Counted from the stretch's first letter, positions 18,856 through 27,236 are shown. The stretch: DNA of 64,000 nt from Comamonadaceae bacterium (GCA_027484575.1 JAIXSQ010000001.1:83112-147111), one strand, 5' to 3'. A program made the numbers and translations. The notes: a model not told the origin generated them from the sequence alone.

Positions 18856-19496
18856 GTGCCGTCCCGCCCGTGCAGCTGGTGCGGCCCGACTACTGGCCCG
18901 AGGCGTGCAAGCACCTGGCCCGCAAGGACCGGGTGATGAAGCGGCTGATCCCGCAGTTCGGCGACGCCTGCCTGCAGTCGCGCGGCGACGCGTTCACCAC
19001 GCTGGCGCGCAGCATCGTCGGCCAGCAGATCTCGGTGAAGGCCGCGCAGAGCGTGTGGGAGCGCTTCGCGGCGCTGCCGCGCCGCATGACCGCGGCCAAC
19101 GTGCTCAAGCTCAAGGTCGACGACATGCGCGCGGCCGGGCTGTCGGCGCGCAAGATCGAGTACCTGGTCGACCTGGCCCTGCATTTCGACTCCGGCGCGG
19201 TCCATGCCGATGCCTGGGCCCAGATGGACGACGAGGCCGTCATCGCCGAGCTGGTGGGCATCCGCGGCATCGGCCGCTGGACCGCCGAGATGTTCCTGAT
19301 CTTCCACCTCATGCGGCCCAACGTGCTGCCGCTGGACGACATCGGGCTGATCAACGGCATCAGCCGCAACTACTTCTCCGGTGACCCGGTCAGCCGCAGC
19401 GATGCGCGCGAGGTGGCCGCCGCCTGGCAGCCGTACTGCTCGGTGGCCACTTGGTATATTTGGCGCTCGCTCGACCCCCTGCCGGTCGAGTACTGA
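18852..19496 (+). CDS. AlkA-like DNA-3-methyladenine glycosylase (HhH-GPD family)
   Basis: A 214-residue base-excision repair enzyme. It has the helix-hairpin-helix [14 protein letters not shown] (about residues 134-147), then the Gly/Pro-rich loop with catalytic aspartate in VLPLDDIGL (Asp162/Asp163). [14 protein letters not shown] is the usual upstream motif. It lacks the N-terminal domain of E. coli AlkA, so it belongs to the short form common in Burkholderiales. Expected substrates are 3-methyladenine and similar alkylated bases. It starts at GTG 18852, overlapping cysS by four bases, and is followed by accA after 46 bases. Confidence 0.93.
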   Translation: MSAVPPVQLVRPDYWPEACKHLARKDRVMKRLIPQFGDACLQSRGDAFTTLARSIVGQQISVKAAQSVWERFAALPRRMTAANVLKLKVDDMRAAGLSARKIEYLVDLALHFDSGAVHADAWAQMDDEAVIAELVGIRGIGRWTAEMFLIFHLMRPNVLPLDDIGLINGISRNYFSGDPVSRSDAREVAAAWQPYCSVATWYIWRSLDPLPVEY

Positions 19497-19542
19497 CAGC
19501 GCCTGCCGGGGCCCCGCGGGGCCCGCAAAGAACGAAGGAGCC

Positions 19543-20532
19543 ATGCCCTTGGCCAAGAAGACCTTCCTGGATTTCGAGCAGCCCATCGCCGAGCTCGAGA
19601 CCAAGATTGACGAACTGCGCTACGTCCAGTCCGAGTCCGCCGTCGACATCTCCGAGGAGATCGACCAGCTCTCCAAGAAGAGCCAGCAGCTGACCAAGGA
19701 CATCTACAGCCAGCTGACGCCCTGGCAGATCACCAAGATCGCGCGCCATCCCGAGCGGCCGTACACGCTCGACTACGTGAACGAGTGCTTCACCGACTTC
19801 ATCGAGATGCACGGCGACCGGCATTTCGCCGACGACCAGTCCATCGTGGGCGGCCTGGCGCGCTTCAATGGCCAGCCCTGCATGGTGCTGGGCCACCAGA
19901 AGGGCCGCGACACCAAGGAGCGCGCCGCGCGCAACTTCGGCATGAGCCGCCCCGAGGGCTACCGCAAGGCGCTGCGCCTGATGAAGACGGCCGAGAAGTT
20001 CAAGCTGCCGGTCTTCACCTTCGTCGACACGCCCGGCGCCTATCCCGGCATCGATGCCGAGGAGCGCGGCCAGTCCGAGGCGATCGGCCGCAACATCTAC
20101 GAGATGGCCCAGCTCGAGGTGCCGATCATCACCACGGTGATCGGCGAGGGCGGCTCCGGCGGCGCGCTTGCCATCTCGGTGGCCGACCAGGTGCTGATGC
20201 TGCAGTACTCGGTCTACTCGGTGATCAGCCCCGAGGGCTGCGCCTCGATCCTGTGGAAGACCTCGGAGAAGGCGCAGGAGGCGGCCGATGCCATGGGCAT
20301 CACGGCGCACCGCCTGAAGGCGCTGGGCCTGGTCGACAAGATCGTCAACGAGCCCGTGGGCGGCGCCCACCGCGACACCAAGCAGATGGCGGCGTTCCTC
20401 AAGCGCGCGCTGGCCGATGCGTGGCGCCAGGTGACCGACCTGAAGACGCGCGAGCTGCTGGACCGGCGCTACGAGCGGCTGCAGGGCTATGGCCGCTACA
20501 ACGACACCCGGGCCGAAGCCGGCGGCCGCTGA
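19543..20532 (+). CDS. accA: Acetyl-CoA carboxylase carboxyltransferase subunit alpha
   Basis: A 329-residue alpha subunit that, with AccD, transfers CO2 from carboxybiotin to acetyl-CoA to make malonyl-CoA. Typical segments: [49 protein letters not shown] and [11 protein letters not shown] (oxyanion-forming glycines). A good GAAGGAG site lies just before the ATG. The last 44 bases overlap the start of tilS in another frame. Length is normal. Confidence 0.98.
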   Translation: MPLAKKTFLDFEQPIAELETKIDELRYVQSESAVDISEEIDQLSKKSQQLTKDIYSQLTPWQITKIARHPERPYTLDYVNECFTDFIEMHGDRHFADDQSIVGGLARFNGQPCMVLGHQKGRDTKERAARNFGMSRPEGYRKALRLMKTAEKFKLPVFTFVDTPGAYPGIDAEERGQSEAIGRNIYEMAQLEVPIITTVIGEGGSGGALAISVADQVLMLQYSVYSVISPEGCASILWKTSEKAQEAADAMGITAHRLKALGLVDKIVNEPVGGAHRDTKQMAAFLKRALADAWRQVTDLKTRELLDRRYERLQGYGRYNDTRAEAGGR

Positions 20533-21472
20533 GCCGCCCCATCCCGCCGCCGCGCCGCTCGCGGCGCTCGACCTGCCCACGCCGGTCGCCGTCGCCTACA
20601 GCGGCGGGGCCGACTCCACCGCGCTGCTGCACGCCGCCTGCCGGCGCTGGCCCGGCCAGCTCGTGGGCCTGCACGTGCACCACGGCCTGCAAGCTGCGGC
20701 CGACGGCTTCGAGGCGCACTGCCGTGCCACCTGCACGGCCATGGGCGTGCCGCTGCACGTCGCCCGGGTCGATGCCCGCCCGGCGCCCGGCGCCAGCCCC
20801 GAGGATGCGGCGCGCATCGCCCGCTACCGGGCGCTGGCCACGCTGGCGCAGCAGGCCGGTGCGGCCACCGTGCTGCTGGCCCAGCATGCCGACGACCAGG
20901 CCGAGACCGTGCTGCTGGCCCTCGGCCGGGGCGCCGGACTGCCGGGCCTGGCGGGCATGGGCGCCGACAGCGACCGGCATGGCGTGCGCTTCGTGCGGCC
21001 CCTGCTGCACGTCGAGGGCCCGGCCTTGCGTCGCTGGCTGCAGCAGTGCGGCATCGGCTGGGTCGAGGACCCGAGCAACGCCGACGAGCGCCTGACCCGC
21101 AACCGCATCCGCCGGCAGGTGGCGCCCGCGCTCGATGCGGCCTGGCCGTCCTGGCGTGCCACCTTCGCCCGCAGCGCGCGCCATGCGGCCCAGGCGCAGG
21201 CCGTGCTCGACGAGGTAGCTGCCGCCGACCTCGCGGCCATGGCCGGCCAGCCGCGCCTGGCCGGCCTGCAGGCGTTGTCGCGCCCGCGCCAGGCCAACCT
21301 GCTGCGCCACTGGCTGCGCAGCCGCCACGGCACGGCCGCCAGCGCGGCGCAGCTCGAGGAACTGCTGGACCAGGTCGACGCGTGCAGGACCCGGGGCCAT
21401 GCCATCGCGCTGAAGGTGGGCGCAGGCACAATCCGGCGCGAGGGGGCATTGTTGAGTTACGTCGCAGCCTAG
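20489..21472 (+). CDS. tilS: tRNA(Ile)-lysidine synthase
   Basis: A 327-residue N-type ATP pyrophosphatase that converts the wobble cytidine of the tRNA-Ile CAU anticodon to lysidine. The PP-loop [11 protein letters not shown] starts at Ser38; [13 protein letters not shown] and RNRIRRQV are further signature parts. It is shorter than E. coli TilS and lacks most of the C-terminal domain, which is usual in this group. Its ATG lies within accA, a 44-base overlap, pointing to coupled expression. Confidence 0.95.
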   Translation: MAATTTPGPKPAAAEPPHPAAAPLAALDLPTPVAVAYSGGADSTALLHAACRRWPGQLVGLHVHHGLQAAADGFEAHCRATCTAMGVPLHVARVDARPAPGASPEDAARIARYRALATLAQQAGAATVLLAQHADDQAETVLLALGRGAGLPGLAGMGADSDRHGVRFVRPLLHVEGPALRRWLQQCGIGWVEDPSNADERLTRNRIRRQVAPALDAAWPSWRATFARSARHAAQAQAVLDEVAAADLAAMAGQPRLAGLQALSRPRQANLLRHWLRSRHGTAASAAQLEELLDQVDACRTRGHAIALKVGAGTIRREGALLSYVAA

Positions 21473-21507
21473 CTGCGAACGGCTCGCGGGCTCCCCGCCG
21501 CCCACCG

Positions 21508-23283
21508 ATGCCACCGCTGACCCGCCTGCTGCCCGTCCTCCTCGTCGCCTGCCTGTGCGCGCTGGCGCCCGGGCTCGCGCGCGCCTTCACCTGGGCCGAG
21601 TCGCTGCGCGTCTGGCCGGCGGCGGCGGTGCTGCAATCGGACAGCTGGCACGACACCGCGGGCACCGCCGACCTGGCGCAGGCCCGGGCGCGGTTCGACG
21701 CGGGCGAGGCCCGGCCCTTCGCCAGCGGCAGCGTGGCGCCGCTGGGGCAGGGCGGGGCGGTCTGGTTCCGGCTGGTGCTGCCCACCGTGGACCAGCCCCG
21801 CGAAGCGGTGCTCGAGGTGCCGCATCCGGGCGTGGACCGCGTCGACCTGTACCGGCCCGGGCCCGACGGCACCTGGATCGTGCGCTCGGCCGGCGACGCG
21901 CTGCCGGTGGCCTCCTGGCCCGAGCCCTACCTGCACCCGGTCTTCCATTTCACGTTGCGGCCCGAACTGCCGGCGCAGGCCTGGTTGCGCGTGCAGAACG
22001 TGCGCAGCACCGGCGTGAGCTGGGTGCTGCGCAGCGAGGCGGGCTTCTCGTCCGCGTCGCGCCAGGCCTACCTGCTCGTGGGCATGCTGTTCGGGCTGCT
22101 GGTGCTCGTGACCTGGCTGAGCGTCTTCAACGCCTGGAGCTGGCGCGACCCGCTGCACCTGCTGTATGCCGCCCACACCCTGTTCGTCGGCCTGGTGGTG
22201 GTGAGCGCCACCGGCGTCGCGGGCGTGTTCCTGTGGCCCGGCTCGCCCTTGCTGAACGACCGCGCGGGCGCGGCCCTGCCGCTGCTGGGGCTGGCCACGC
22301 TGTGCAGCTTCGTGCTGGCGCTGGTGCACGAGCGCGGCATGCGCTGGCCGTCGGTGGCACTGGTCGCGATGGCCGGCGCCCACCTGGGGCTGGGCCTCGC
22401 GGTGCTGGCCCTGGGCAGGCCGCGCGGCGGCGCCTACGTCGCCACGGTGCTGCTGTCCCTGTCCACCCTGCTGGCCGTGCTGTCGGTCCTGGCCTGGCAC
22501 GCCCGCAAGCACCGCCGGCCGGGCAGTGGCTGGATCGCGGCCGGCGTCGGGCTGCTGGTGCTGGGTTCGGTGCCGCTGGCCCTGCGCACCGTGGGCGCGG
22601 TGCCGATCAGCAGCGTCACCCAGTACGGCCTGTCGGCCGCCTGGCTGCTCGAGGCCCCGCTGATGCTGGCCGGCCTGTATTTCCGCAGCCGCCACCTGCG
22701 CGACCAGCGGCTGCGGCTGCAGTCGCTGGCGCATGCCGACCCGCTGACCGGCGTGGGCACGCCGGCGCTGCTGCTGCGGCGGCTGCAGCGCATCCTGCGG
22801 GTGGCCACCGTCGATGCCGAGGCCGGCGCCGTGCTGCGGGTGCGGGTGGGCAACCTCGAGGCGATCCGTGCCGAGCATGGCCGCGAGGCGGCCGAGGCCG
22901 CCCTGGTACGCGCGGCCGAGTGCCTGGCCAACGAGGTCGGCCCGCACGACACGCTGGCCCGCGAGCCCGGCGGCGACTTCGTGCTGGTGCTGGCCGGCCG
23001 CCTGGGCGTCGACCGCGTGGCCGACATCGGCCGCAGCGTGATCGCCCGGGGCCTGAAGTTCTCGAACCGGCTGCCGCCGTCCGTGGTGCTCAAGCTGCAG
23101 GTGGTGGCCATTGCCGCGCCGCTGCCGGCCGGCACGCCGCACGAGGTGCTCGGTCAGCTGGACGAGGCGCTGGCGGCCCTGGCCGCGCGGCGCGAGCCGC
23201 CGGCCCTGCGCGTGCTGGAGGTCGACACCGGCCCGTCCAGCGCACCGTCGGTGCCGCGCGGCGTCGATGCCTGGCTGAGCTGA
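21508..23283 (+). CDS. 7TMR-DISM membrane receptor with degenerate GGDEF domain
   Basis: A 591-residue protein: signal peptide to about residue 26; a periplasmic 7TMR-DISMED2-like beta domain (SWHDTAGTADLAQARARF through GGAVWFRLVL); seven membrane helices (about 190-395, starting LLVGMLFGLLVLVTWLSVF); and a cytosolic GGDEF-family domain (HADPLTGVGTPALLLRRL). The signature loop reads PGGDF (Gly488, Gly489, Asp490, Phe491), with no Glu, and the usual N-x-x-K/D substrate motif is missing, so diguanylate cyclase activity is doubtful. It may sense a periplasmic ligand and bind, rather than make, c-di-GMP. It is 35 bases after tilS. Confidence 0.87.
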   Translation: MPPLTRLLPVLLVACLCALAPGLARAFTWAESLRVWPAAAVLQSDSWHDTAGTADLAQARARFDAGEARPFASGSVAPLGQGGAVWFRLVLPTVDQPREAVLEVPHPGVDRVDLYRPGPDGTWIVRSAGDALPVASWPEPYLHPVFHFTLRPELPAQAWLRVQNVRSTGVSWVLRSEAGFSSASRQAYLLVGMLFGLLVLVTWLSVFNAWSWRDPLHLLYAAHTLFVGLVVVSATGVAGVFLWPGSPLLNDRAGAALPLLGLATLCSFVLALVHERGMRWPSVALVAMAGAHLGLGLAVLALGRPRGGAYVATVLLSLSTLLAVLSVLAWHARKHRRPGSGWIAAGVGLLVLGSVPLALRTVGAVPISSVTQYGLSAAWLLEAPLMLAGLYFRSRHLRDQRLRLQSLAHADPLTGVGTPALLLRRLQRILRVATVDAEAGAVLRVRVGNLEAIRAEHGREAAEAALVRAAECLANEVGPHDTLAREPGGDFVLVLAGRLGVDRVADIGRSVIARGLKFSNRLPPSVVLKLQVVAIAAPLPAGTPHEVLGQLDEALAALAARREPPALRVLEVDTGPSSAPSVPRGVDAWLS

Positions 23284-23328
23284 GCGGCCGGCCCGCGCCC
23301 GGCGGGTAGAATGCGCGTTTTCCCTAGC

Positions 23329-23369
23329 GGGCCCGCGCGGATCCACGTGACTGCGGCGGGCCCTTTCTT
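23329..23369 (+). promoter_or_regulatory. Hairpin with T-rich tail in the lysC leader
   Basis: GGGCCCGC (23329-23336) pairs perfectly with GCGGGCCC (23356-23363) across a 19-base loop, followed by TTTCTT. It ends ten bases before the lysC start. TAGAAT at 23307-23312 is a likely -10, so the hairpin would be in the lysC transcript and could act as an attenuator or block ribosome entry. No lysine-riboswitch sequence is recognisable. Confidence 0.4.
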
Positions 23370-23378
23370 CGCACCTCC

Positions 23379-24647
23379 ATGGCATTGATCGTTCACAAGT
23401 ACGGCGGCACGTCGATGGGCTCGACCGAGCGCATCCGCAACGTCGCCAAGCGGGTCGCCAAGTGGGCGCGGGCCGGCCACCAGATGGTGGTGGTGCCCAG
23501 CGCGATGAGCGGCGAGACCAACCGGCTGCTGGGCCTGGCCAAGGAGCTCGCTCCGGCCAAGGCGAGCGACGCCTACCTGCGCGAGCTGGACATGCTGGCC
23601 TCCACCGGCGAGCAGGTCTCGGTGGGGCTGCTGGCCATCGCGCTGCAGGCCGAGGGCCTGGAGGCGGTGAGCTACGCCGGCTGGCAGGTGCCCATCCACA
23701 CGAACAGCGCCTACACCAAGGCCCGCATCGAGTCGATCGAGGACGCCAAGGTGCGCGCCGACCTGGCCGCCGGCAAGGTGGTGGTCATCACCGGCTTCCA
23801 GGGCGTGGACGACGCCGGCAACATCACCACGCTGGGCCGCGGCGGCAGCGACACCTCGGCCGTGGCCGTGGCGGCCGCGATGCAGGCGGCCGAGTGCCTG
23901 ATCTACACGGACGTCGACGGCGTCTACACCACCGACCCCCGCGTGGTGCCCGAGGCCCGGCGCCTGGCCACCGTCTCCTTCGAGGAGATGCTGGAGATGG
24001 CGTCCATGGGCTCCAAGGTGCTGCAGATCCGCTCGGTGGAGTTCGCGGGCAAGTACAAGGTGCCGCTGCGGGTGCTGTCGAGCTTCACCCCGTGGGACAT
24101 CCCGATCGAGGAAGAGGCCAAGTCCGGCACCCTGATCACTTTCGAGGAAGACGAACAAATGGAACAAGCCGTCGTGTCCGGCATCGCGTTCAACCGCGAC
24201 GAGGCCAAGATTTCCATCCTGGGCGTGCCCGACCGTCCCGGCATCGCCTACAGCATCCTGGGTGCGGTGGCCGACGCCAACATCGAGGTCGACGTCATCA
24301 TCCAGAACATCTCCAAGGACGGGAAGACCGACTTCAGCTTCACCGTGCACCGCAACGACTACGCGCGCACGGTCGACCTGCTCAAGTCCAAGGTCCTGCC
24401 CACCCTGGGCACCGACCGCATCGAGGGCGACACGAAGATCTGCAAGGTGTCGATCGTGGGCATCGGCATGCGCAGCCACGTGGGCATCGCCAGCAAGATG
24501 TTCCGCTCGCTGAGCGAGGAGGGCATCAACATCCAGATGATCTCCACCAGCGAGATCAAGACCTCGGTGGTGATCGACGAGAAGTACATGGAGCTGGCCG
24601 TGCGCGCGCTGCACCGCGCGTTCGATCTGGACGCGCCGGCCGCCTGA
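23379..24647 (+). CDS. lysC: Aspartate kinase
   Basis: A 422-residue aspartokinase, first step of lysine, threonine and methionine synthesis (aspartate to aspartyl-phosphate). Kinase motifs: KYGGTSMGS at residues 7-15, FTGF-like TGFQGVDDAGNITTLGRGGSD, and IYTDVDGVYTTDPR. Two ACT domains fill about residues 265-420, so feedback inhibition by lysine and/or threonine is expected. An internal ATG at 24159 with its own Shine-Dalgarno (separate entry) could yield the regulatory beta subunit alone, as in alpha2beta2 aspartokinases. It is monofunctional, with no homoserine dehydrogenase part. Confidence 0.97.
   Translation: MALIVHKYGGTSMGSTERIRNVAKRVAKWARAGHQMVVVPSAMSGETNRLLGLAKELAPAKASDAYLRELDMLASTGEQVSVGLLAIALQAEGLEAVSYAGWQVPIHTNSAYTKARIESIEDAKVRADLAAGKVVVITGFQGVDDAGNITTLGRGGSDTSAVAVAAAMQAAECLIYTDVDGVYTTDPRVVPEARRLATVSFEEMLEMASMGSKVLQIRSVEFAGKYKVPLRVLSSFTPWDIPIEEEAKSGTLITFEEDEQMEQAVVSGIAFNRDEAKISILGVPDRPGIAYSILGAVADANIEVDVIIQNISKDGKTDFSFTVHRNDYARTVDLLKSKVLPTLGTDRIEGDTKICKVSIVGIGMRSHVGIASKMFRSLSEEGINIQMISTSEIKTSVVIDEKYMELAVRALHRAFDLDAPAA
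24144..24161 (+). promoter_or_regulatory. Internal ribosome site and start within lysC
   Basis: GAGGAAG (24144-24150) is eight bases before an in-frame ATG (24159-24161, Met261). The codons around it are unusually A-rich (GAA, CAA, ATG, GAA, CAA). The product would be about 162 residues carrying both ACT domains, equivalent to the beta subunit made from an internal start in Bacillus subtilis and Corynebacterium aspartokinases. Confidence 0.5.
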
Positions 24648-24684
24648 GCTGGCCCGGCTTGCGGTATCATTGCGGCCTTCGTGC

Positions 24685-24777
24685 GGAGTCGTGACCGAGA
24701 GGCCGAAGGTGCTCCCCTGCTAAGGGAGTATGCGGTGTAGAGCCGCATCGAGGGTTCGAATCCCTCCGACTCCGCCA
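24685..24777 (+). tRNA. tRNA-Ser (anticodon GCU)
   Basis: A 93-base tRNA with encoded CCA. The acceptor strands GGAGTCG and CGACTCC pair; the anticodon loop CTGCTAA gives GCU; the long variable arm (TATGCGGTGTAGAGCCGCATC) is typical of class II tRNA-Ser; the T-loop is GGTTCGAATCC. TATCAT at 24665-24670 is a probable -10. The gene reads serine AGC/AGU codons. Confidence 0.96.
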
Positions 24778-24782
24778 AAGAG

Positions 24783-24811
24783 AAAGCGCCCCATCGGGGC
24801 GCTTTGTCTTT
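24783..24811 (+). terminator. Rho-independent terminator after tRNA-Ser
   Basis: AAAGCGCCCC (24783-24792) and GGGGCGCTTT (24796-24805) form a ten-base-pair stem with a three-base loop, followed by GTCTTT, six bases behind the CCA end. Confidence 0.8.
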
Positions 24812-24851
24812 GGCGCAGCCGCGAGAGGCCGAGAAGCATCACGGGTTCGCT

Positions 24852-24928
24852 CGGAACGGTCCGTCGGGACCGTTCCGGACGGTGCGCAGCACCGGGCCGC
24901 AGGCCGGTCCATCCGCCCGAGCGGATGG
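24852..24928. repeat. Palindromes between the two tRNA-Ser 3' ends
   Basis: Two perfect hairpins: 24852-24862 with 24867-24877 (11 bp, loop GTCG), and 24909-24916 with 24921-24928 (8 bp, loop CCGA). They have no T-tract, so are unlikely to be terminators, and look like REP/MITE-style repetitive units. Whether they recur in the genome cannot be seen here. Confidence 0.6.
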
Positions 24929-25040
24929 GCCGCAATCCCTCCGACTCCGCCAAAGAGAAAGCGCCCCATCGGGGCGCTTTGTCGTTGGCGCGATCGCGAG
25001 AGGCGAGGCAGTCCTCCGGATTCCTTCCATCGGCCAACGA

Positions 25041-25063
25041 AAAGGCGCCCCGTGGGGCGCCTT
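25041..25063 (-). terminator. Terminator of the small exported-protein gene (read on minus strand)
   Basis: AAGGCGCCCC (25042-25051) and GGGGCGCCTT (25054-25063) pair; on the minus strand the stem runs into a short T-run. It is 22 bases beyond the stop of the gene at 25085-25270. Confidence 0.6.
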
Positions 25064-25084
25064 GTGCGTTGCGTGCGGCGGGCC

Positions 25085-25270
25085 TCAGGCCACGTCGCGC
25101 GGTGCCCGCAGCGTCGGTTGCTGGTTCGCCTTCTTGGCCTGCACGGCCTGCGTGCCCTGCGTCTGCGGCCGCCCCACGCTGGGCGGCAGCTGCAGGCCGT
25201 ACGAGGCGGCGGTCACGGCCAGGATCACCGGCACGCGCTGGAGCATGGATGCGGTCTTGCGCTCGTTCAT
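25085..25270 (-). CDS. Small exported protein, function unknown
   Basis: A 61-residue frame with an exceptionally good ribosome site: AAGGAGG six bases before the ATG. The N-terminus (MNERKTASMLQRVPVILAVTAAS) is basic then hydrophobic, a signal-peptide or membrane-anchor pattern; the rest is polar and Gln-rich (RPQTQGTQAVQAKKANQQ). A terminator follows the stop. I recognise no family. The ribosome site and flanking terminator are the grounds for believing it is translated. It stands alone between the tRNA-Ser repeat region and the hslR gene. Confidence 0.6.
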   Translation of the reverse strand: MNERKTASMLQRVPVILAVTAASYGLQLPPSVGRPQTQGTQAVQAKKANQQPTLRAPRDVA

Positions 25271-25405
25271 TCGAGTCCTCCTTGAACTGCAACCGCGCAT
25301 GCTAGGGGCGCTTCGTGACAGTTCCGTCTCGAATGGCTGAGATTCACGTGACAAAGCGTTGCGGTCCGACGCGTGGGTCGGACCGCGACTACAGGCCGGT
25401 GCGGC

Positions 25406-25828
25406 TCAGTCGCGCGGATCGTCGACCGAGGCGCTCCAGCGGTCGTTCCAGCCGTGGCGCGCCTCGTCCAGCTCGCGCCGTCCGCGCTTGGTGGGACGGC
25501 CGTGCGCGATGGCGGTGGCCGGCTCGGGGGCGAGGCGACGCTGCGCCGCGGCGGCCTCGCGCGCCTGCACGCTCTCGGCGGTCTCCTCGTACAGCAGCTG
25601 CGCCACCGGCGCCGGCCCGCGCAGGGCCGACAGCCCGCGCACGACCACCGTCCGCTCGATGCTGTCGCGCCGGATGCGCACCGTGTCGCCCACCTTGACC
25701 TCGCGCGCGGCCTTGGCCTCCTGGCCGTTGACCTCGACGCGCCCTTTGCCGATCTCGTCGGCTGCCAGCGTGCGCGTCTTGTAGAAGCGCGCGCTCCACA
25801 GCCACTTGTCAATGCGAAGCTTGTCCAT
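25406..25828 (-). CDS. HslR/Hsp15-like RNA-binding S4-domain protein
   Basis: A 140-residue protein with an S4 RNA-binding domain at residues 3-65 (LRIDKWLWSARFYKTRTLA, GRVEVNGQ, VKVGDTVRIRR) and a basic C-terminal tail (HGRPTKRGRRELDEARHGW), the layout of Hsp15. Hsp15 binds stalled 50S subunits carrying nascent peptidyl-tRNA and helps recycle them. Its start lies inside the end of the histidine-kinase gene (20-base overlap), so it is probably the third gene of the tctD-tctE transcript. Confidence 0.92.
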   Translation of the reverse strand: MDKLRIDKWLWSARFYKTRTLAADEIGKGRVEVNGQEAKAAREVKVGDTVRIRRDSIERTVVVRGLSALRGPAPVAQLLYEETAESVQAREAAAAQRRLAPEPATAIAHGRPTKRGRRELDEARHGWNDRWSASVDDPRD

Positions 25829-27236
25829 CGGCCCCGATTGTCGCCAGCGGCAGCCGCACCGTCGCGTCCAGTCCGCTGATGCGGCTGCCGGACAAGCGGT
25901 TGTCCAGCGCGATCGCGCCGCCCAGCGCCTGGACGATCTCGGCGCAGATCGCCAGGCCCAGGCCCGAGCCGCTGCGCGCATCGCCGGCGGCGAAGGGCTG
26001 GAACAGCCGCTCGCGCAGCTCGGCCGCGATGCCCGGCCCGCGGTCGGCCACGGTCAGCGCGGCCCAGCCGTTGGCCGTCACCAGCCGCACCGACAGCGGC
26101 GCGCCCACGGGGCTGTGGCGGATCGCGTTGTGCAGCAGGTTGCGGCCCAGCTCGCGCAGCATCCATGCGTGCGCACGCACCGGCGCCGGCCGCACGTCGA
26201 TCTCGAACTCCAGGTCGCGCTGCGCCACCAGCGGCGAGACCTCCAGCGCCAGCTCCCGCAGGATCGCGCCGAAGTCGTGCACCGCCTCCTGGCGGCCGCC
26301 GCGCAGCTGCTCGACCTTGGCCAGCGCGAGCATCTGGTTGGCCAGCTCGGTGGCCCGGTCGACGGTCAGCGCCGCCTCCTGCAGGGCCTGGCGGGCGTCG
26401 ACGTCGCCGCGCAGCCCCGACTGCACCTGGGCCTTGAGCACGGCCAGCGGCGTGCGCAGCTGGTGGGCCGCGTCGCGCACGAAGCGCTGGCGGTGGGCCA
26501 GCAGCCGGGCCAGCCGCGCCATCACGCCGTTGGTGGCCTCCAGCAGCGGCAGCAGCTCGCGCGGCGCGCCCTCGGACGGCAGCGGCGTGAGGTCTTCCTC
26601 GGGCCGCGCCGCCAGCCGCGCCGACAGCCCGCGCACCGGCCGGGTGGCGCGCTGCACCACCAGCACGACCACGGCGGCGATCACCGCCACCAGCAGGGCC
26701 TGGCGCCACAGCGTGTCCAGCAGGATGCGGCGCGCCGCGGCGCGCCGCAGCTCCAGCGTCTCGGCCACCTGGATCACCGCCATGCCGCGGCCCCGGGCGC
26801 CCGAGACCGGCTGCAGCAGCACGGCGACGCGCACCTCGTCGGCGCCGAGCCGGTCGTCGTAAAAGTCCACCAGGGCCTGGAACGGCGGCTGGGCCGGCAG
26901 CTGCCCGCGCCAGAAGGGCAGGTCGGGGAAGCCCGAGACCAGCTCGCCCTGCAGGCTGGAGACCCGGTAGAACAGCCGGTTGCGGGTGTCGGCTTCGAAG
27001 GCCTCCAGCGCAGAGTAGGGCACGGTCGAGCGCAGCACCGCGTCGCGGCCTTCGCCCACCACGTCCAGCTCCTCGCCGATCGACTTGGCCGAGGCCAGCA
27101 GCGTGCGGTCGTAGGCGGTGTTCAGGGCCGCCAGCGCCCGGCCGTACAGGCTGACCCCGTTGAGCGCGACCAGCACCAGCACCGGGCCGAGGATGCCCAG
27201 CAGCAGCGTGCGGCGCAGCGAGGCGGGCCCGGTCAT
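25809..27236 (-). CDS. TctE-like sensor histidine kinase
   Basis: A 475-residue membrane sensor: TM helix about 10-31, a periplasmic domain of about 145 residues, TM helix about 178-196, a short HAMP-like linker, then the kinase. The phospho-acceptor is His258 in RDAAHQLRTPLAVLKAQ; N-box NLLHNAIRHS, G1 DRGPGIA and G2 GSGLGLA are intact. It overlaps the response regulator by four bases (ATGA) and is divergent from tctCBA, so it likely senses tricarboxylate or a related acid and controls uptake, as TctE does in Salmonella. Confidence 0.92.
   Translation of the reverse strand: MTGPASLRRTLLLGILGPVLVLVALNGVSLYGRALAALNTAYDRTLLASAKSIGEELDVVGEGRDAVLRSTVPYSALEAFEADTRNRLFYRVSSLQGELVSGFPDLPFWRGQLPAQPPFQALVDFYDDRLGADEVRVAVLLQPVSGARGRGMAVIQVAETLELRRAAARRILLDTLWRQALLVAVIAAVVVLVVQRATRPVRGLSARLAARPEEDLTPLPSEGAPRELLPLLEATNGVMARLARLLAHRQRFVRDAAHQLRTPLAVLKAQVQSGLRGDVDARQALQEAALTVDRATELANQMLALAKVEQLRGGRQEAVHDFGAILRELALEVSPLVAQRDLEFEIDVRPAPVRAHAWMLRELGRNLLHNAIRHSPVGAPLSVRLVTANGWAALTVADRGPGIAAELRERLFQPFAAGDARSGSGLGLAICAEIVQALGGAIALDNRLSGSRISGLDATVRLPLATIGADGQASH

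Larger units (their letters stand above)
24759..24991 (+). repeat. Direct repeat of the tRNA-Ser 3' end plus terminator (two copies 175 bp apart)
   Basis: Bases 24759-24808 recur exactly at 24934-24983; one mismatch later the match continues to 24816/24991. Each copy has the 3' half of the T arm, the acceptor strand with CCA and the terminator hairpin, but only the first belongs to a whole tRNA. The second is a 3' fragment, as left when an element integrates at, or recombines through, a tRNA end. The 117 bases between are palindrome-rich and contain no gene. Confidence 0.85.

Noticed and set aside
24685..24991. A still-present genomic island between the tRNA-Ser repeats
   Set aside because: Only 117 bases without integrase or cargo remain between the copies.
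24720..25292. Long minus-strand frame containing SRRDSNPRCGSTPHTPLAG-like peptides
   Set aside because: This peptide is the well-known spurious translation of a tRNA-Ser antisense strand; the frame is tRNA plus palindromic repeats.
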